From the NCBI GenBank assembly GCA_036704045.1, contig DATNQM010000037.1:396090-460089 (forward strand): 64,000 nt of DNA, written 5' to 3'. Origin of the DNA: Ancylothrix sp036704045. GTDB taxonomy: Bacteria; Cyanobacteriota; Cyanobacteriia; Cyanobacteriales; Oscillatoriaceae. The stretch's first letter is position 1; the number at the start of each line of letters is the position of its first letter. Under the pieces are notes generated by a model. That model worked only from the letters and a program-made list of their open reading frames with translations. It did not search any database and was not told where the DNA came from. Shown one piece after another: positions 26,491-36,000 of the stretch. A program made the translations under genes and the position numbers.

Positions 26491-26802
26491 TTATTTCTGA
26501 AGGATAAGGATTTTTGGATGAGGAGAGAGGAAACTATACCTAGATTTTGAAAACTAGAACTAATAAGTAAAAAAATAATGACAAATGACTATGGACTCTA
26601 AATTATTGCTTAGGGAACATCCAGGGGTTGATTGTGCTATGACACTGAGGCTTTGTAGGTGTAGTTTTTGGCAGCCTACCGGCCCCCAGAAACAAAGCAG
26701 CAAGAGGTTTTTTGGCCTAGTAAAAAGGGGTGCGTTATACTGGGTGCAAGGACGTTGTGTTTCCAAAAGTAAACTTTTAGTAGTTCATAGGAGCGCGGTT
26801 AG
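26491..26802. other. Intergenic region upstream of the PgpH-like gene
   Basis: About 310 nt without a credible gene. Overlapping 70-codon frames on both strands have non-protein-like composition. It contains the likely promoter of the next gene at 26712-26741. Confidence 0.45.
26712..26741 (+). promoter_or_regulatory. Promoter of the PgpH-like gene
   Basis: TTGGCC (26712-26717) and TATACT (26736-26741) are 18 nt apart, about 60 nt before the ATG at 26803. Confidence 0.45.
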
Positions 26803-29400
26803 ATGAACGCGCTTGAGCAGGTTACTCTTTTTATTTATAAGTTACGTCGGCAGCAAAGGCATTCCCAGCGCTTGGCTTACCTTCAAAAAGTTAAGACGGG
26901 TAAGACAGATGGGGGTGTTCAAAAAGCTGAAGGGCGTAAGGTTTCTGAAAGGAAGGTAGTAAAGGTTGAGCCTTTAAAAAGCCAGTGTTCGCCTCCTCGT
27001 TATAGAGCACACCGGCCTTTTTCTTTGGTGTTTGCGGTTGTTTGCTTGACGGGAACCATTGGACACCGGTTTTACAATAAGCCGACACTAGATGTGGGGA
27101 CAAAAGCGCCTTATACGATTATTGCGCCGATGAATGCTTTGGTGCCGGATAGTAAGACGACTGAGGAAAATCGTAAGGCTGCTAGGTTGGGTTCGGTGCC
27201 GGTGTTAAAAATTGATACTGCTGTTGATGAGCAAATTTATGAAGACTTGCTGCGGCTACTGAATGCTGGGAAAAATATTAGGGATCTGTTGAGTGAGTTT
27301 CCATTTGTTGAGACTTCGGTTTTATCTAGTTCCACTCAACTTTATTTGCGTTCAGCACGGTCTATGGACTGGCAAGCTGTGCTTATGGTAGTGAATAGTA
27401 ATGAGCCAGTGGGGCCGGTGCAAAAAAGGGTGAATTCTACTCGAAAAAGCCCAGCAAACCAGGGGATGCCGGTGGAGAGAGATCCTTTATTGGAGACTTT
27501 GGCAGCGCTGCGCCGGTTTGGGGAAGGTAGCCAAAAAAAAGCGATCAAGCAAATTACTCCAACGTTAAGTGCTGCTGGATCTCAGGCCATTTTTGAGTTG
27601 CAGCAGGTTCGTAAAAAGGTTTCTGGGCAAGAGTTTTTGGCTTTGCTAGAAAAAGTGAGGGAGGTGCGCCGGAGATATTTTTTGGCGTTGGCGGAGCTTG
27701 AAGAGCAGGCTGTGGATGGGTTGAAAAATCCTTATGATATTAATTTGCTGGCTTTGTCTGATTCGGAGTGGGAACAAACCAGAAGGGGGATTTATAAGGC
27801 GGCTGAGCGAATTCTGGCTTCTGGGGTGGCGCCGGGACTACCGCAGGACATTTTGAGAGCCGGGGTAGTTATGAATTTACGTTCTGAGGTGCCGGATGCG
27901 GCTGTGGGAATGGCGGCTGATTTGTTGGGGGCTGTGTTAAGGCCCAATTTGGTGCGGGATCCAGAGCGAACAAGGGCTTTTGCGGAGCGGGCTGCACAGG
28001 AAGTTAAAACGGCTATGGTAAGGGTGGAGCGGGGTGAAGTGATTGTGAATGCTGGGGAAACTATTTCTCAGCGAGATTTTGTTTTGTTGGATTATTTTGA
28101 TAAAAGTCAGCGTCAACCGAATTGGTTAGGGTTGGTTGGTTTTGGGATGCTTGTGGCTGGTGCGGTGGGGGTTTTGTGGTTGGTGGAGCGTCGTTATAGT
28201 CCGGGTTTGCGGCGACGGGATCATATTTTGGTTTTGTTGTTGACGCTTTCTTTGCCGGTTTTGGTGGCTTTGCAGATTCCTTATACGAGTTTACCGGCGA
28301 TTGGGTTGTTGGTGGGGAGTTTTTATGGGTCGGCGGTGGGTGTGACGGTGGTGGGGTTGTTGGCTGGTTTGTTGCCGGTGGGTTTGGAAATTGACGCTGT
28401 TTATTTGATTGCTTCGGCGGCGGGGGGGATGGTTGGTGGTTTGATGGCGGGGAGGTTGCGTTCGCGTGAGGAGTTGGCGTTTTTGGGCTGTGGGGTGGCG
28501 TTAACTCAGGGGGTTGTTTATTTGGTTGCGATGTTGATTTTAACTCCGACGGTGGGGACGGTTTGGTATGTTTGGCTTAATACGGCTGCTTTGCAGGGTG
28601 TGGCGGGGTTGGTTTGGAGTGTGATAGCCCTTGGTTTGAGTGCTTATTTGGAGCATTTGTTTGATTTGGTGACGCCGGTTCGTTTGGCTGAGTTGGCTAA
28701 TCCTAATCGTCATCTTTTAAAGCGTTTGGCTTCGGAGGCGCCGGGGACGTTTCAACATACTTTATTTGTGGCTACTTTGGCGGAGGCTGCTGCGAAGGAG
28801 TTGGGATGTAATGTGGAGTTGGTGCGAACTGGGACTCTTTATCATGATATTGGGAAGATGCACGATCCTTTGGGGTTTATTGAGAATCAAATGGGGGGCC
28901 CTAATAAGCATGATTTGATTAATGATCCTTGGAAGAGTGCGGCGATTATTAAAAAGCACGTTTCTGAGGGGTTGGTGATGGCGAAAAAGGGCAGGTTGCC
29001 GGCGGCGATTAAGGCTTTTATTCCTGAACATCAAGGGACTATGTTGATTGCTTATTTTTATCATCATGCCCAACAGTTGGCTAAAGAAAATCCAAGTTTA
29101 ATTGTTAGAGAGGAGGATTTTCGTTATGATGGGCCGGTTCCTCAGTCACGGGAAACTGGGATTTTGATGTTGGCGGATTCTTGTGAGGCGGCGTTGCGAA
29201 GTTTGAAGGATGCTTCACCGGAGGAGGCTTTGAATATGGTTAATAAGATTTTAAGGGCTCGTTGGCAAGATAATCAGTTGGTTGATTCGGGTTTGATGAA
29301 GGAGGATTTGTTGAAGATTGGGGAGATTTTTGTGGAGGTTTGGTTGCAGGTTAATCATAAGAGAATTGCATACCCGAAGGCTATTTTGTCTGGAAAATAG
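26803..29400 (+). CDS. PgpH-type membrane HD phosphohydrolase (c-di-AMP phosphodiesterase family)
   Basis: An 865-residue 7TMR-HD protein. After a cytoplasmic basic N-terminus comes TM1 (FSLVFAVVCLTGTIGHRFY), a large extracytoplasmic 7TMR-HDED domain (about 90-430), a seven-helix membrane region (about 440-640) and the cytoplasmic HD domain. The HD ligands are visible: H in TFQHTLFVATLAE, HD in GTLYHDIGKM, and later PEHQGT and YHHAQQL, with D in MLADSCEAALRSL. The family member PgpH in Listeria hydrolyses cyclic di-AMP, so this is the likely second-messenger exit path here. A GGAG site lies before ATG 26803. The GT-rich codon use matches neighbours. Confidence 0.94.
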   Translation: MNALEQVTLFIYKLRRQQRHSQRLAYLQKVKTGKTDGGVQKAEGRKVSERKVVKVEPLKSQCSPPRYRAHRPFSLVFAVVCLTGTIGHRFYNKPTLDVGTKAPYTIIAPMNALVPDSKTTEENRKAARLGSVPVLKIDTAVDEQIYEDLLRLLNAGKNIRDLLSEFPFVETSVLSSSTQLYLRSARSMDWQAVLMVVNSNEPVGPVQKRVNSTRKSPANQGMPVERDPLLETLAALRRFGEGSQKKAIKQITPTLSAAGSQAIFELQQVRKKVSGQEFLALLEKVREVRRRYFLALAELEEQAVDGLKNPYDINLLALSDSEWEQTRRGIYKAAERILASGVAPGLPQDILRAGVVMNLRSEVPDAAVGMAADLLGAVLRPNLVRDPERTRAFAERAAQEVKTAMVRVERGEVIVNAGETISQRDFVLLDYFDKSQRQPNWLGLVGFGMLVAGAVGVLWLVERRYSPGLRRRDHILVLLLTLSLPVLVALQIPYTSLPAIGLLVGSFYGSAVGVTVVGLLAGLLPVGLEIDAVYLIASAAGGMVGGLMAGRLRSREELAFLGCGVALTQGVVYLVAMLILTPTVGTVWYVWLNTAALQGVAGLVWSVIALGLSAYLEHLFDLVTPVRLAELANPNRHLLKRLASEAPGTFQHTLFVATLAEAAAKELGCNVELVRTGTLYHDIGKMHDPLGFIENQMGGPNKHDLINDPWKSAAIIKKHVSEGLVMAKKGRLPAAIKAFIPEHQGTMLIAYFYHHAQQLAKENPSLIVREEDFRYDGPVPQSRETGILMLADSCEAALRSLKDASPEEALNMVNKILRARWQDNQLVDSGLMKEDLLKIGEIFVEVWLQVNHKRIAYPKAILSGK

Positions 29401-29502
29401 AAGAAATCTGTCTTTTTGATTATTTCATTTGGTAGAAGAAATATAAAAAATACAGCGTTATTATGAGGATAAAAGAAAAATAAGAAAAGAAAAGGTGTTG
29501 TT

Positions 29503-29910
29503 ATGCCGAATTTTTTAATTACTTGGTTGCTGTCTGCGTGTTCTTTGATTTTTACGGCTTATGTTGTGCCGGGAATGCACGTTAGTAGTTTTGGATCTGC
29601 TGCTATTGCGGCGGTTGTTTTAGGCTTGGTTAATGCTTTTGTTAGGCCGCTTTTAGTGGTGTTGACGTTGCCGGTAACTTTGGTTACTTTGGGTTTGTTT
29701 TTGTTTGTTGTGAATGCAATTTCTCTTCAAATTGTTGGGGCTTTGACTCCGGGTTTTGTTGTGGGTAATATTTTTTCCGCTTTGTTGGGTTCGGTGGTGC
29801 TTTCTTTGGTTTCTGGGGCTGTGAATAAGTTTGTACAGCCGGTACCGAATTCTAGTTTAGATAGTCGTGATTTTGATTCTTTGCCAGAGTCTGGTTCTAA
29901 TTCTCGTTAA
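29503..29910 (+). CDS. Phage-holin-family (4-TM, DUF360-type) membrane protein, copy 2
   Basis: A 135-residue paralogue of the protein at 14475-14828. It shares MP-FL-TWL-SA-SL, VVPG, LGL-NA-VRP-L-V-LTLP-TL-TLGLFLF-VNAI and LLGS-VLSLVSG, with four TM helices. It differs by an 18-residue hydrophilic Ser/Asp-rich tail (SSLDSRDFDSLPESGS). It is 100 nt after the PgpH-like gene and may be in the same transcript. Function unknown. Confidence 0.9.
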   Translation: MPNFLITWLLSACSLIFTAYVVPGMHVSSFGSAAIAAVVLGLVNAFVRPLLVVLTLPVTLVTLGLFLFVVNAISLQIVGALTPGFVVGNIFSALLGSVVLSLVSGAVNKFVQPVPNSSLDSRDFDSLPESGSNSR

Positions 29911-29949
29911 GTTGTGTTCATCGTACATTTATCGGGAAATTGTAGCTTT

Positions 29950-30411
29950 TTAATAAGTTTCTGCTATGGCTATGGTAACAGTGCCGGTTTCTGTAGGATG
30001 CCGGTATTTTTGTTTTTGAATTTTTAGGGTTGTGGCTGCAAAGTTTTGATTTTGGGAAGGTAAAATTTGATTAGGTTTTAAGGTTGCGAGTATGGCGGCT
30101 GCTTCACAAATGCTTTTTGTTCCCACTGTGGTTTCTGGTATGGTGGAGGGGTTAGGTACAGGGATATTTTTTAGTTGTTCGCTGCTGAAGGTTTTTAGTT
30201 GCCATTTATTTTTTTGACACAATTGAAGGATGCTACTTTCGTTTGCTTTGGTGTCAATTGTTGCAATACCAGTTATATTTTTTATTTCTAATTTATGGTT
30301 TTTAAAAACTTCTTTTATTGCGGTTTCTAAGAGGTACTCCGAAACTCCACGATTACATCCTATCCCTACCCAAATTTCTAAGGAGTTAATTGTTTTTTGT
30401 TGGTTTTTCAT
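29950..30411 (-). CDS. CobE/CbiG C-terminal domain protein
   Basis: A stand-alone 153-residue cobalamin-synthesis GbiG C-terminal (CobE) domain: WVGIGCNRGVSEYLLETAI, the middle IATIDTKANE, and the end with GTKSICEAAAIL, typical of the family (T-G-x-x-x-V-x-E-AA). In the anaerobic B12 route, CbiG opens the delta-lactone of cobalt-precorrin-5A. The C-terminal domain alone is encoded as cobE or as a separate gene in some organisms. No other cob/cbi gene is nearby, so its pathway role is inferred from family only. It ends 38 nt from the convergent holin-like gene. Confidence 0.88.
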   Translation of the reverse strand: MKNQQKTINSLEIWVGIGCNRGVSEYLLETAIKEVFKNHKLEIKNITGIATIDTKANESSILQLCQKNKWQLKTFSSEQLKNIPVPNPSTIPETTVGTKSICEAAAILATLKPNQILPSQNQNFAATTLKIQKQKYRHPTETGTVTIAIAETY

Positions 30412-30423
30412 AAAAATTGGTTT

Positions 30424-30460
30424 ATTAAAAGCCCAAGAGTTTTTTTAACTTTGGGCTTCT
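30424..30460 (-). terminator. Terminator of the cysteine protease gene
   Basis: On the minus strand AAGCCCAAAG and CTCTTGGGCTT form a stem with a loop of about eight bases, followed by TTAAT. It lies between the protease stop (30483) and the cobE-like start (30411). Confidence 0.65.
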
Positions 30461-30482
30461 GCTATTTATTTAAGATAGGTAA

Positions 30483-31580
30483 TTAACTTCGGTTTTTATA
30501 CTTAAAGTATCCGCCTTCTTCCTCTTCTTCTTCCTCCTCATCTTCGTCTTCGTCTTCTTCTTCCTCGTCTTCGTCTTCCTCTTCTTCTTCCTCCTCATCT
30601 TCGTCTTCGTCTTCTTCCTCCTCGTCTTCGTCTTCTTCTTCCTCGTCTTCGTCTTCGTCTTCGTCTTCCTCCTCGTCTTCGTCTTCATTTTCTATGTCGA
30701 GATAGTTAGAAATAAGAGGAATAATTTCATCTAAAAATGAGCCTTCTTCTTGCCAAACTCCTTCGCTAAAATCGACATCACTAAGGGCTTTAATTGTCCA
30801 ACAATCACCGCATAATTGAGGGTTTGTCATATAGTCGTAGGGGATGTAACAATAGCCTTCATCTCCCCAGTCTGTTCCCCAAGAATTGCGTACTACAAAC
30901 ATTTTATCTTTGTCGGAATAACCAACACATAACATAGCGTGTCCGCCATCATGGGTTTCTCCGGGGTGGGGTATGGGTACAATGCCTTTATTAGTACCGG
31001 CTGTTTCAAAAGAACTGAAAAGCTGTAAGCCAAAAGCAAAGGGGTATCCTTCAGCTAAACAGTGTTTCATGGCGTTTAAATTAATCTCTACTCTTTCGGC
31101 TTCTTTTATTAAAAATCTTGCGGCTTCGTCGTAGGCTTCAGTGTGGGGTTCTTCGTGTACCATTTCTGGAGTATAGGGCCAGGTTGGTTCTAAACAAGCT
31201 CCCATTTCTTGAAGAATTTTGATACAATTTCGTAAACTTGTTCCGCTGTCTTCTGCGTGTTGTCCGTCGAGATATCGAGCATTGTAATATATAAAAAGTC
31301 GGCTAACATCTCCTGTTGTTCCTAATGCACGCATGGCAAGATATTCATAGGCACCGGCCATTGAGTTTGCAGTACAACTACCAATAGCGCCTTGATTTTC
31401 AACGGGACTCATATATTCGCGTAAGTCTACACGAGGGGGTAGTTGTTGGTTAGTATATCGACTAGCTGAATATTGTTTATCATTGGCATTTTCTTTGTCA
31501 GGAATGTAGCCTCCTACTTTAACTTTTTTGTTTCCGTATTTAAAGAAAGAGACTTTGGGTTCGTAGCGGAAAAATGACAT
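30483..31580 (-). CDS. Papain-family (C1) cysteine protease with polyacidic C-terminal tail
   Basis: A 365-residue protein without an obvious signal peptide. The C1A catalytic features are intact: oxyanion Gln and nucleophile Cys in VENQGAIGSCTANS (about residues 61-74), His in HDGGHAMLCVGYS, and Asn in VVRNSWGTDWGDEGY. The N-terminus is short and basic (FFKYGNKKVKVGGY) instead of a full I29 propeptide. After the catalytic domain come about 60 nearly pure Asp/Glu residues (300-355), then GGYFKYKNRS, which echoes the FFKYGNKK motif of the N-terminus. The tail is encoded by a 57-bp tandem repeat. The tail may bind Ca2+ or cover the basic N-terminus (inference). Confidence 0.92.
   Translation of the reverse strand: MSFFRYEPKVSFFKYGNKKVKVGGYIPDKENANDKQYSASRYTNQQLPPRVDLREYMSPVENQGAIGSCTANSMAGAYEYLAMRALGTTGDVSRLFIYYNARYLDGQHAEDSGTSLRNCIKILQEMGACLEPTWPYTPEMVHEEPHTEAYDEAARFLIKEAERVEINLNAMKHCLAEGYPFAFGLQLFSSFETAGTNKGIVPIPHPGETHDGGHAMLCVGYSDKDKMFVVRNSWGTDWGDEGYCYIPYDYMTNPQLCGDCWTIKALSDVDFSEGVWQEEGSFLDEIIPLISNYLDIENEDEDEEEDEDEDEDEEEEDEDEEEEDEDEDEEEEEEEDEDEEEEDEDEDEEEEEEEEGGYFKYKNRS
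30518..30631. repeat. 57-bp tandem repeat in the acidic tail
   Basis: Within the CTTC/CTCC/TCG-rich stretch a 57-bp (19-codon) unit starting at 30518 recurs at 30575 with very few changes. The flanking DNA is a simpler three-base repeat of GAA, GAG and GAC codons on the coding strand. Length variation between strains is likely. Confidence 0.7.
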
Positions 31581-31682
31581 ATTTTTTCAGGGGATTTTGT
31601 TGTAGTTTTTGGGGAAAGTGCATTCTTTACTTGTGCTTTAAATCTAGCAAACTTTCCCTGATTGTCAATAGTCTAAGAAGAT

Positions 31683-31775
31683 TTAAGATGAAAGGAAAAG
31701 GGGCAAAATAAAAGCAATAAAAATTCCTGATAAAACAAGAATTTCTGAAATTAAAAGAAAGGGATTGTTTTTCAT
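31683..31775 (-). CDS. Possible 30-residue single-TM peptide
   Basis: ATG 31775 to TAA 31683 encodes a peptide that is one hydrophobic helix (ISEILVLSGIFIAFILPLF) with a short MKNN start. It lies 64 nt downstream of the cytochrome b561-type gene on the same strand, where a small membrane subunit would be plausible. The ribosome site is weak (GAAG). Chance cannot be excluded in this AT-rich DNA. Confidence 0.3.
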   Translation of the reverse strand: MKNNPFLLISEILVLSGIFIAFILPLFLSS

Positions 31776-31839
31776 TGTTTTACTTCATTTAGCGGTTGTT
31801 TTTGATTTATGTAGAGTTTTTGTGGATAATAATAAAAGG

Positions 31840-32442
31840 TTATAGATGAGGACGATGTAGCCAAGCTTTAATTTTTTTTGTCCAGTGGCGAGGAGAGTCT
31901 TTGTCGTGGATTTTTGTTTGAAAAATAGAGAGTAATAGGGGAATTCCTCCAACTTTGCTACTCATTAGTAAGTGGAGGGCAAAACTGGTTACTAAAACGA
32001 TCCAAGATGTTAAGTGTAAAAGATACCAAGTTTCATTTAAATCACCGTTAGGTAGCCATTTTTCTTGCATCATTCGGCCGGTAATGACAGCAAAAGTGGC
32101 CGCAAATAGCATCAAAGTGTTAGTGATACGTTGCAAACTATACCACCAAGAAGGTTTGCCTATTTGGGAAAGGTTTTTAAAAGAGTCTGGTTGAATGAGG
32201 CGTTTTTGACCGGCATGGAAACTATAAATTGCAAAAACCGGCAAAATTAAGAGAAAAAATAGCCCAAAAGTCCCATGAATGCCAATAATATTAGAAATTT
32301 TTGGTAGGGGAATTTGGAGGAGTCGGCCGTCATAGGTGTTGTACACTATAAATGAGGTAACAATTGCCAGCAACGCTATTAATGCAGTGGCATTGTGAAG
32401 AATTCTAAATAACAGTGGTTGGTAAGGTTTGGATGTTTTCAT
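31840..32442 (-). CDS. Cytochrome b561/b6-type membrane protein
   Basis: A 200-residue, four-helix membrane protein. Histidines suited to bind two b hemes are placed in the helices: His16 in RILHNATAL, His55 in GIHGTFGLF, and two in the last helix pair (YLLHLTSW and FALHLLMSSKVGG). The family includes thylakoid and plasma-membrane quinone-linked cytochromes b. It has an R/K-rich C-terminal tail. A possible 30-residue TM peptide follows it. The electron partners are unknown. Confidence 0.88.
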   Translation of the reverse strand: MKTSKPYQPLLFRILHNATALIALLAIVTSFIVYNTYDGRLLQIPLPKISNIIGIHGTFGLFFLLILPVFAIYSFHAGQKRLIQPDSFKNLSQIGKPSWWYSLQRITNTLMLFAATFAVITGRMMQEKWLPNGDLNETWYLLHLTSWIVLVTSFALHLLMSSKVGGIPLLLSIFQTKIHDKDSPRHWTKKIKAWLHRPHL

Positions 32443-32658
32443 TTTTTACTGCCATCTATATAGAGTGATTTATTAAATAATTTTAACTTGACAGTTGCAG
32501 CTTGTGAAGAGAAGATGGAAAAAATGTAAGTAGTAGGTGTGATTTTTACTTATTTTTTTGAAGTTTCAAGTTTGTACTATCAAGGTTCAATTTCTAATAG
32601 TCCTGTTTAGAATGTGGGAGAAGTCCTTTAATAATTAGTTGTTTCAGTGAAAACTATT

Positions 32659-32988
32659 ATGAATAAAAACTCTGACCAAAAACCGGCCGGTTTGTCTAAA
32701 GGAATTGCAACAGGATTAAAACTTTGGCTTTATTTTTTAATTGGTTTTTTGTTGGTAAGGTATTCAATTCGTTTAAGCATTGTAATGAGTTTATTTGCGG
32801 GGATAGCCGGTGGATTAATAAATGAATGGTGGCAAACAGAAGATCCCGAAGCTGATGAAGATATCGAAGTTACACCGCAAAAAAAACTCATAGAAACCGC
32901 ACAGTTAAGAAGCGAAGAACAGCAAAAAAAACGTCAACGATATAATACAGCAAGAAAAAGTCGGCGGAGTTTCAATAAACCAAATTAA
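32659..32988 (+). CDS. Small membrane-anchored protein with charged coiled tail, unknown
   Basis: A 109-residue product from ATG 32659 (an in-frame GTG at 32647 is less likely). Two hydrophobic stretches (LWLYFLIGFLLV and LSIVMSLFAGIAGGLI) are followed by NEWW, an acidic segment (DPEADEDIEV), and a basic Gln/Arg-rich helix ending in KSRRSFNKPN. I do not recognise a named family. Convergent with the large kinase gene. Confidence 0.65.
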   Translation: MNKNSDQKPAGLSKGIATGLKLWLYFLIGFLLVRYSIRLSIVMSLFAGIAGGLINEWWQTEDPEADEDIEVTPQKKLIETAQLRSEEQQKKRQRYNTARKSRRSFNKPN

Positions 32989-33021
32989 AAACCATGTTAA
33001 TAAACAAAAAACAATTACTGA

Positions 33022-36000
33022 CTATTTAAAAAGAGCCGGTTCTGCATAATTTTGGCATACTGGTAACTCTATAATAAACTGTGTCCCCTCTCCTAATTTG
33101 GAAATACATTTCAGGACACCTTTATGTTTATCTACTACAATTTGATAGCTAATTGATAAACCTAAGCCGGTACCTGAACCCACAGGCTTTGTAGTAAAAA
33201 ATGGATCGAAAATCCGAGATACTACCTCATCACTCATACCACAGCCGTTATCAGAGATACAAATTTTTACCTGATTGGAATCAATCATATTAGTGGTAAT
33301 GTTAATAACAGGAATAGCTTTCGCCATTGAACTATTTTTGTCTGTAAATTTTTCACTACTGTGTATTTCTAAAGCATCAATTGCATTAGCAAGAATATTC
33401 ATAAAAACTTGATTAAGCTGGCCGGCAAAACATTCAACACTTGGTAAATCTCGATAGTTTTTTATAACTTGAATTTCTGGATTATTGCCTTTAGGTTTCA
33501 AGCGATTTTGTAAAATCAACAAAGTGCTATCAATTCCTTCGTGAAGATTAACAGCTTTCATTTGGGCCTCATCTAACCGAGAAAAATTACGCAAAGAAAG
33601 AACAATTTGGCGAATTCGATCAGCCCCCAATTTCAAAGAACCTAAAAGTTTGGGTAAATCTTGTTTCAAAAATTCTAAATCAATAGCTTCTATTTCTTCA
33701 ACTATAGATGGAGTTGGAGAATATTCTTCTTGATAAAGTTCTACTAAATTTAATAAATCTTGAATATATTGCATAGCCGGATCAACATTACCATAAATAA
33801 AACTCACTGGGTTATTAATTTCGTGAGCAATTCCTGCCACCATTTGCCCCAAACTAGACATTTTTTCTGTTTGAATTAACTGCGCCTGAGTTTGTTGCAA
33901 AGCCTTCATAGCTTCTTGTAATTGTTTTGCTTGTTCCTTGGCCGCGCGGGCAGCTTCTGTGGCATGATTATAGAGTTCGGCTTGACTAATTGCGATAGAA
34001 AGTTGGTCACTAATAGAACGCAATAAAGCTATTTCTGTCTCGCGCCAAGGTCTTGCAGAACTGTGGCTACCACAACTGAGTAAACCAATTTCACCACTCT
34101 TAGTTTGAAGTGGTAATATAAGGATAGAATGGTAGCCCCAAACCGACCCAATAATTTCTAAATTTGAGTCTGAAATTTTACTTAAATCATCAATACGAAT
34201 CATCTCAAGCTTTAATAATTTATCACTCAAAAAGCTTTCCTTTTCAACTAAATAATGACCAAGATAACTCGGTAAAATAGGATTGCGTGCTTCGTGAGCA
34301 ACTTCCCAATAAGGAGAAGCAGCGACAATAGATGTAGATGGTTCAGAAATAACAGAAATACCATTTATTGAGTTAGTAGATTGAACACCTATGCTGTAGG
34401 GACGATACCAACAAAATAAGCAACGATCAATTTGTAATAAATTACGAATTGATCGCACAGCAGTATCAAGAATTGTGTTTAATTCAAGAGAGTTACGAAT
34501 TTGACCGGCCAGTTTATTAATAACAGCTTCCCGTTTAGCCAAATTTCTAAATCTTGCTTCTGAAGATTTTACAAGTGCTTCAGCAGCTTTGCGACTGGTA
34601 ATGTCGGAAGCAATACCATCCATGCGAATTGGTTTACCATCTTTATCGCACACAAGACGCGATTGAGACCCCAACCAACGTATCTCTGAATCTCCACGCA
34701 TAATCCGATATTCAAACTCAACAAAGCCATTTTTTAACAGTTTTTGAGTAGCTTTTTCGACATAGGCGCGATCTTCGGGATGAATGAAATTTGACCAAAG
34801 TTTAGGGTCATTAAAAAAATCTGAAATCGCACAACCATAAATTTTTTCAACAGCAGGACTTAGGTAAAGCACCTCAAAAGTTACTGCATCAATAGACCAA
34901 ACAACATCATCAATGGAGTTAAGAATGCTGTTAAGTCTTTCTTCACTTTGGCGCAAGGCTTCTGTTACAACTTGACGTTCCGCGATTTCTTTTTTTAATC
35001 GTTTGTTGGTTTGTTTAATAGCTTTTGTTCGGTCTTGAACTCGTAATTCTAAATCTTCATTAATTTTTTGTAAGGCTTGTTCTGCATTTTTTCGTTCAGT
35101 AATATCAGTAGCTATACCATCAATCCTTACAGGTGTACCATCCAAAGCATAAATTAATTTACCTCGGTCTTGAAGCCACCTAATTTCTCCGTTTGGTCGA
35201 ATAATTCGATATTCCATTTCTAGGCTACCAGTTTCTAACACTGTTTTGCAGGTTTGCTGAAATTTTTCTATATCTTCTGGATGAATAATTTCTAACCACA
35301 ATTTGGCATTATTAAAAAAGTCAGAAACTGGCCTACCATAAACTTTTTCTGTGGCTGAATTTAAGTACAATACTTTGCGAGTTTTAGGTTCCACTGACCA
35401 AACAACATCCGTCAGAGATTTTAAAATGCTTTCAAGTTTTTCTTCAGATTCTCGCAAGGCTTGTTCAATCCGTTTTCTTTCGGTAATATCAGTAGTAATA
35501 ATAGTGATAGCGCTAACTTCTCCGTTTTTGAAAATAGGGCCAATACGGTTAGCGTACCAAGTAGCAGTACCATCTAATTTAAAACCGCTAACTTCGTTGT
35601 ATTGGGGTTCGCCGGTAGCAAACACAAGCTGGATAGATTCTTGTAACTGTTGCCGATCTTCCAATTTTACCCAATCGTAAATACTGGTACCAATAAGTTG
35701 TTTATTGCCTAACTCTGGCACCTCTCGATTAATAAATTGAATCAGACCATTTTTGTCAGATGTTAATATAATGTCTGGAGCATTTTCCACCAAAGAACGC
35801 CATTTTGCCTCCGATTCTTGCATCGCTGTTTCAGCTTTTTTACGGTCGCTTATATCTTGCGCTAAGCAAACAAATCCTTCGACGTTTCCTTGCTGATCTC
35901 GAATAACTGAAGCTGAAAAATAAACAGGAATTTCTCGGTTATTTTTTGCAAGCAAAATTGTTTCTTTTCTCCCCAAAAAACTGTTATTTTGGGTAAATTC

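Noticed and set aside
26585..26806. 73-codon frame before the PgpH-like gene
   Set aside because: No family features, contradictory overlapping frame on the other strand, and it spans the likely promoter.
30470..30688. Lys/Arg/Thr-rich 72-codon frame over the acidic tail
   Set aside because: It is a frame-shifted reading of the Asp/Glu codon repeat in the protease gene.
30518..30700. CRISPR-like repetition in the CTTC-rich stretch
   Set aside because: The repeats have no unique spacers and encode an in-frame acidic protein tail.
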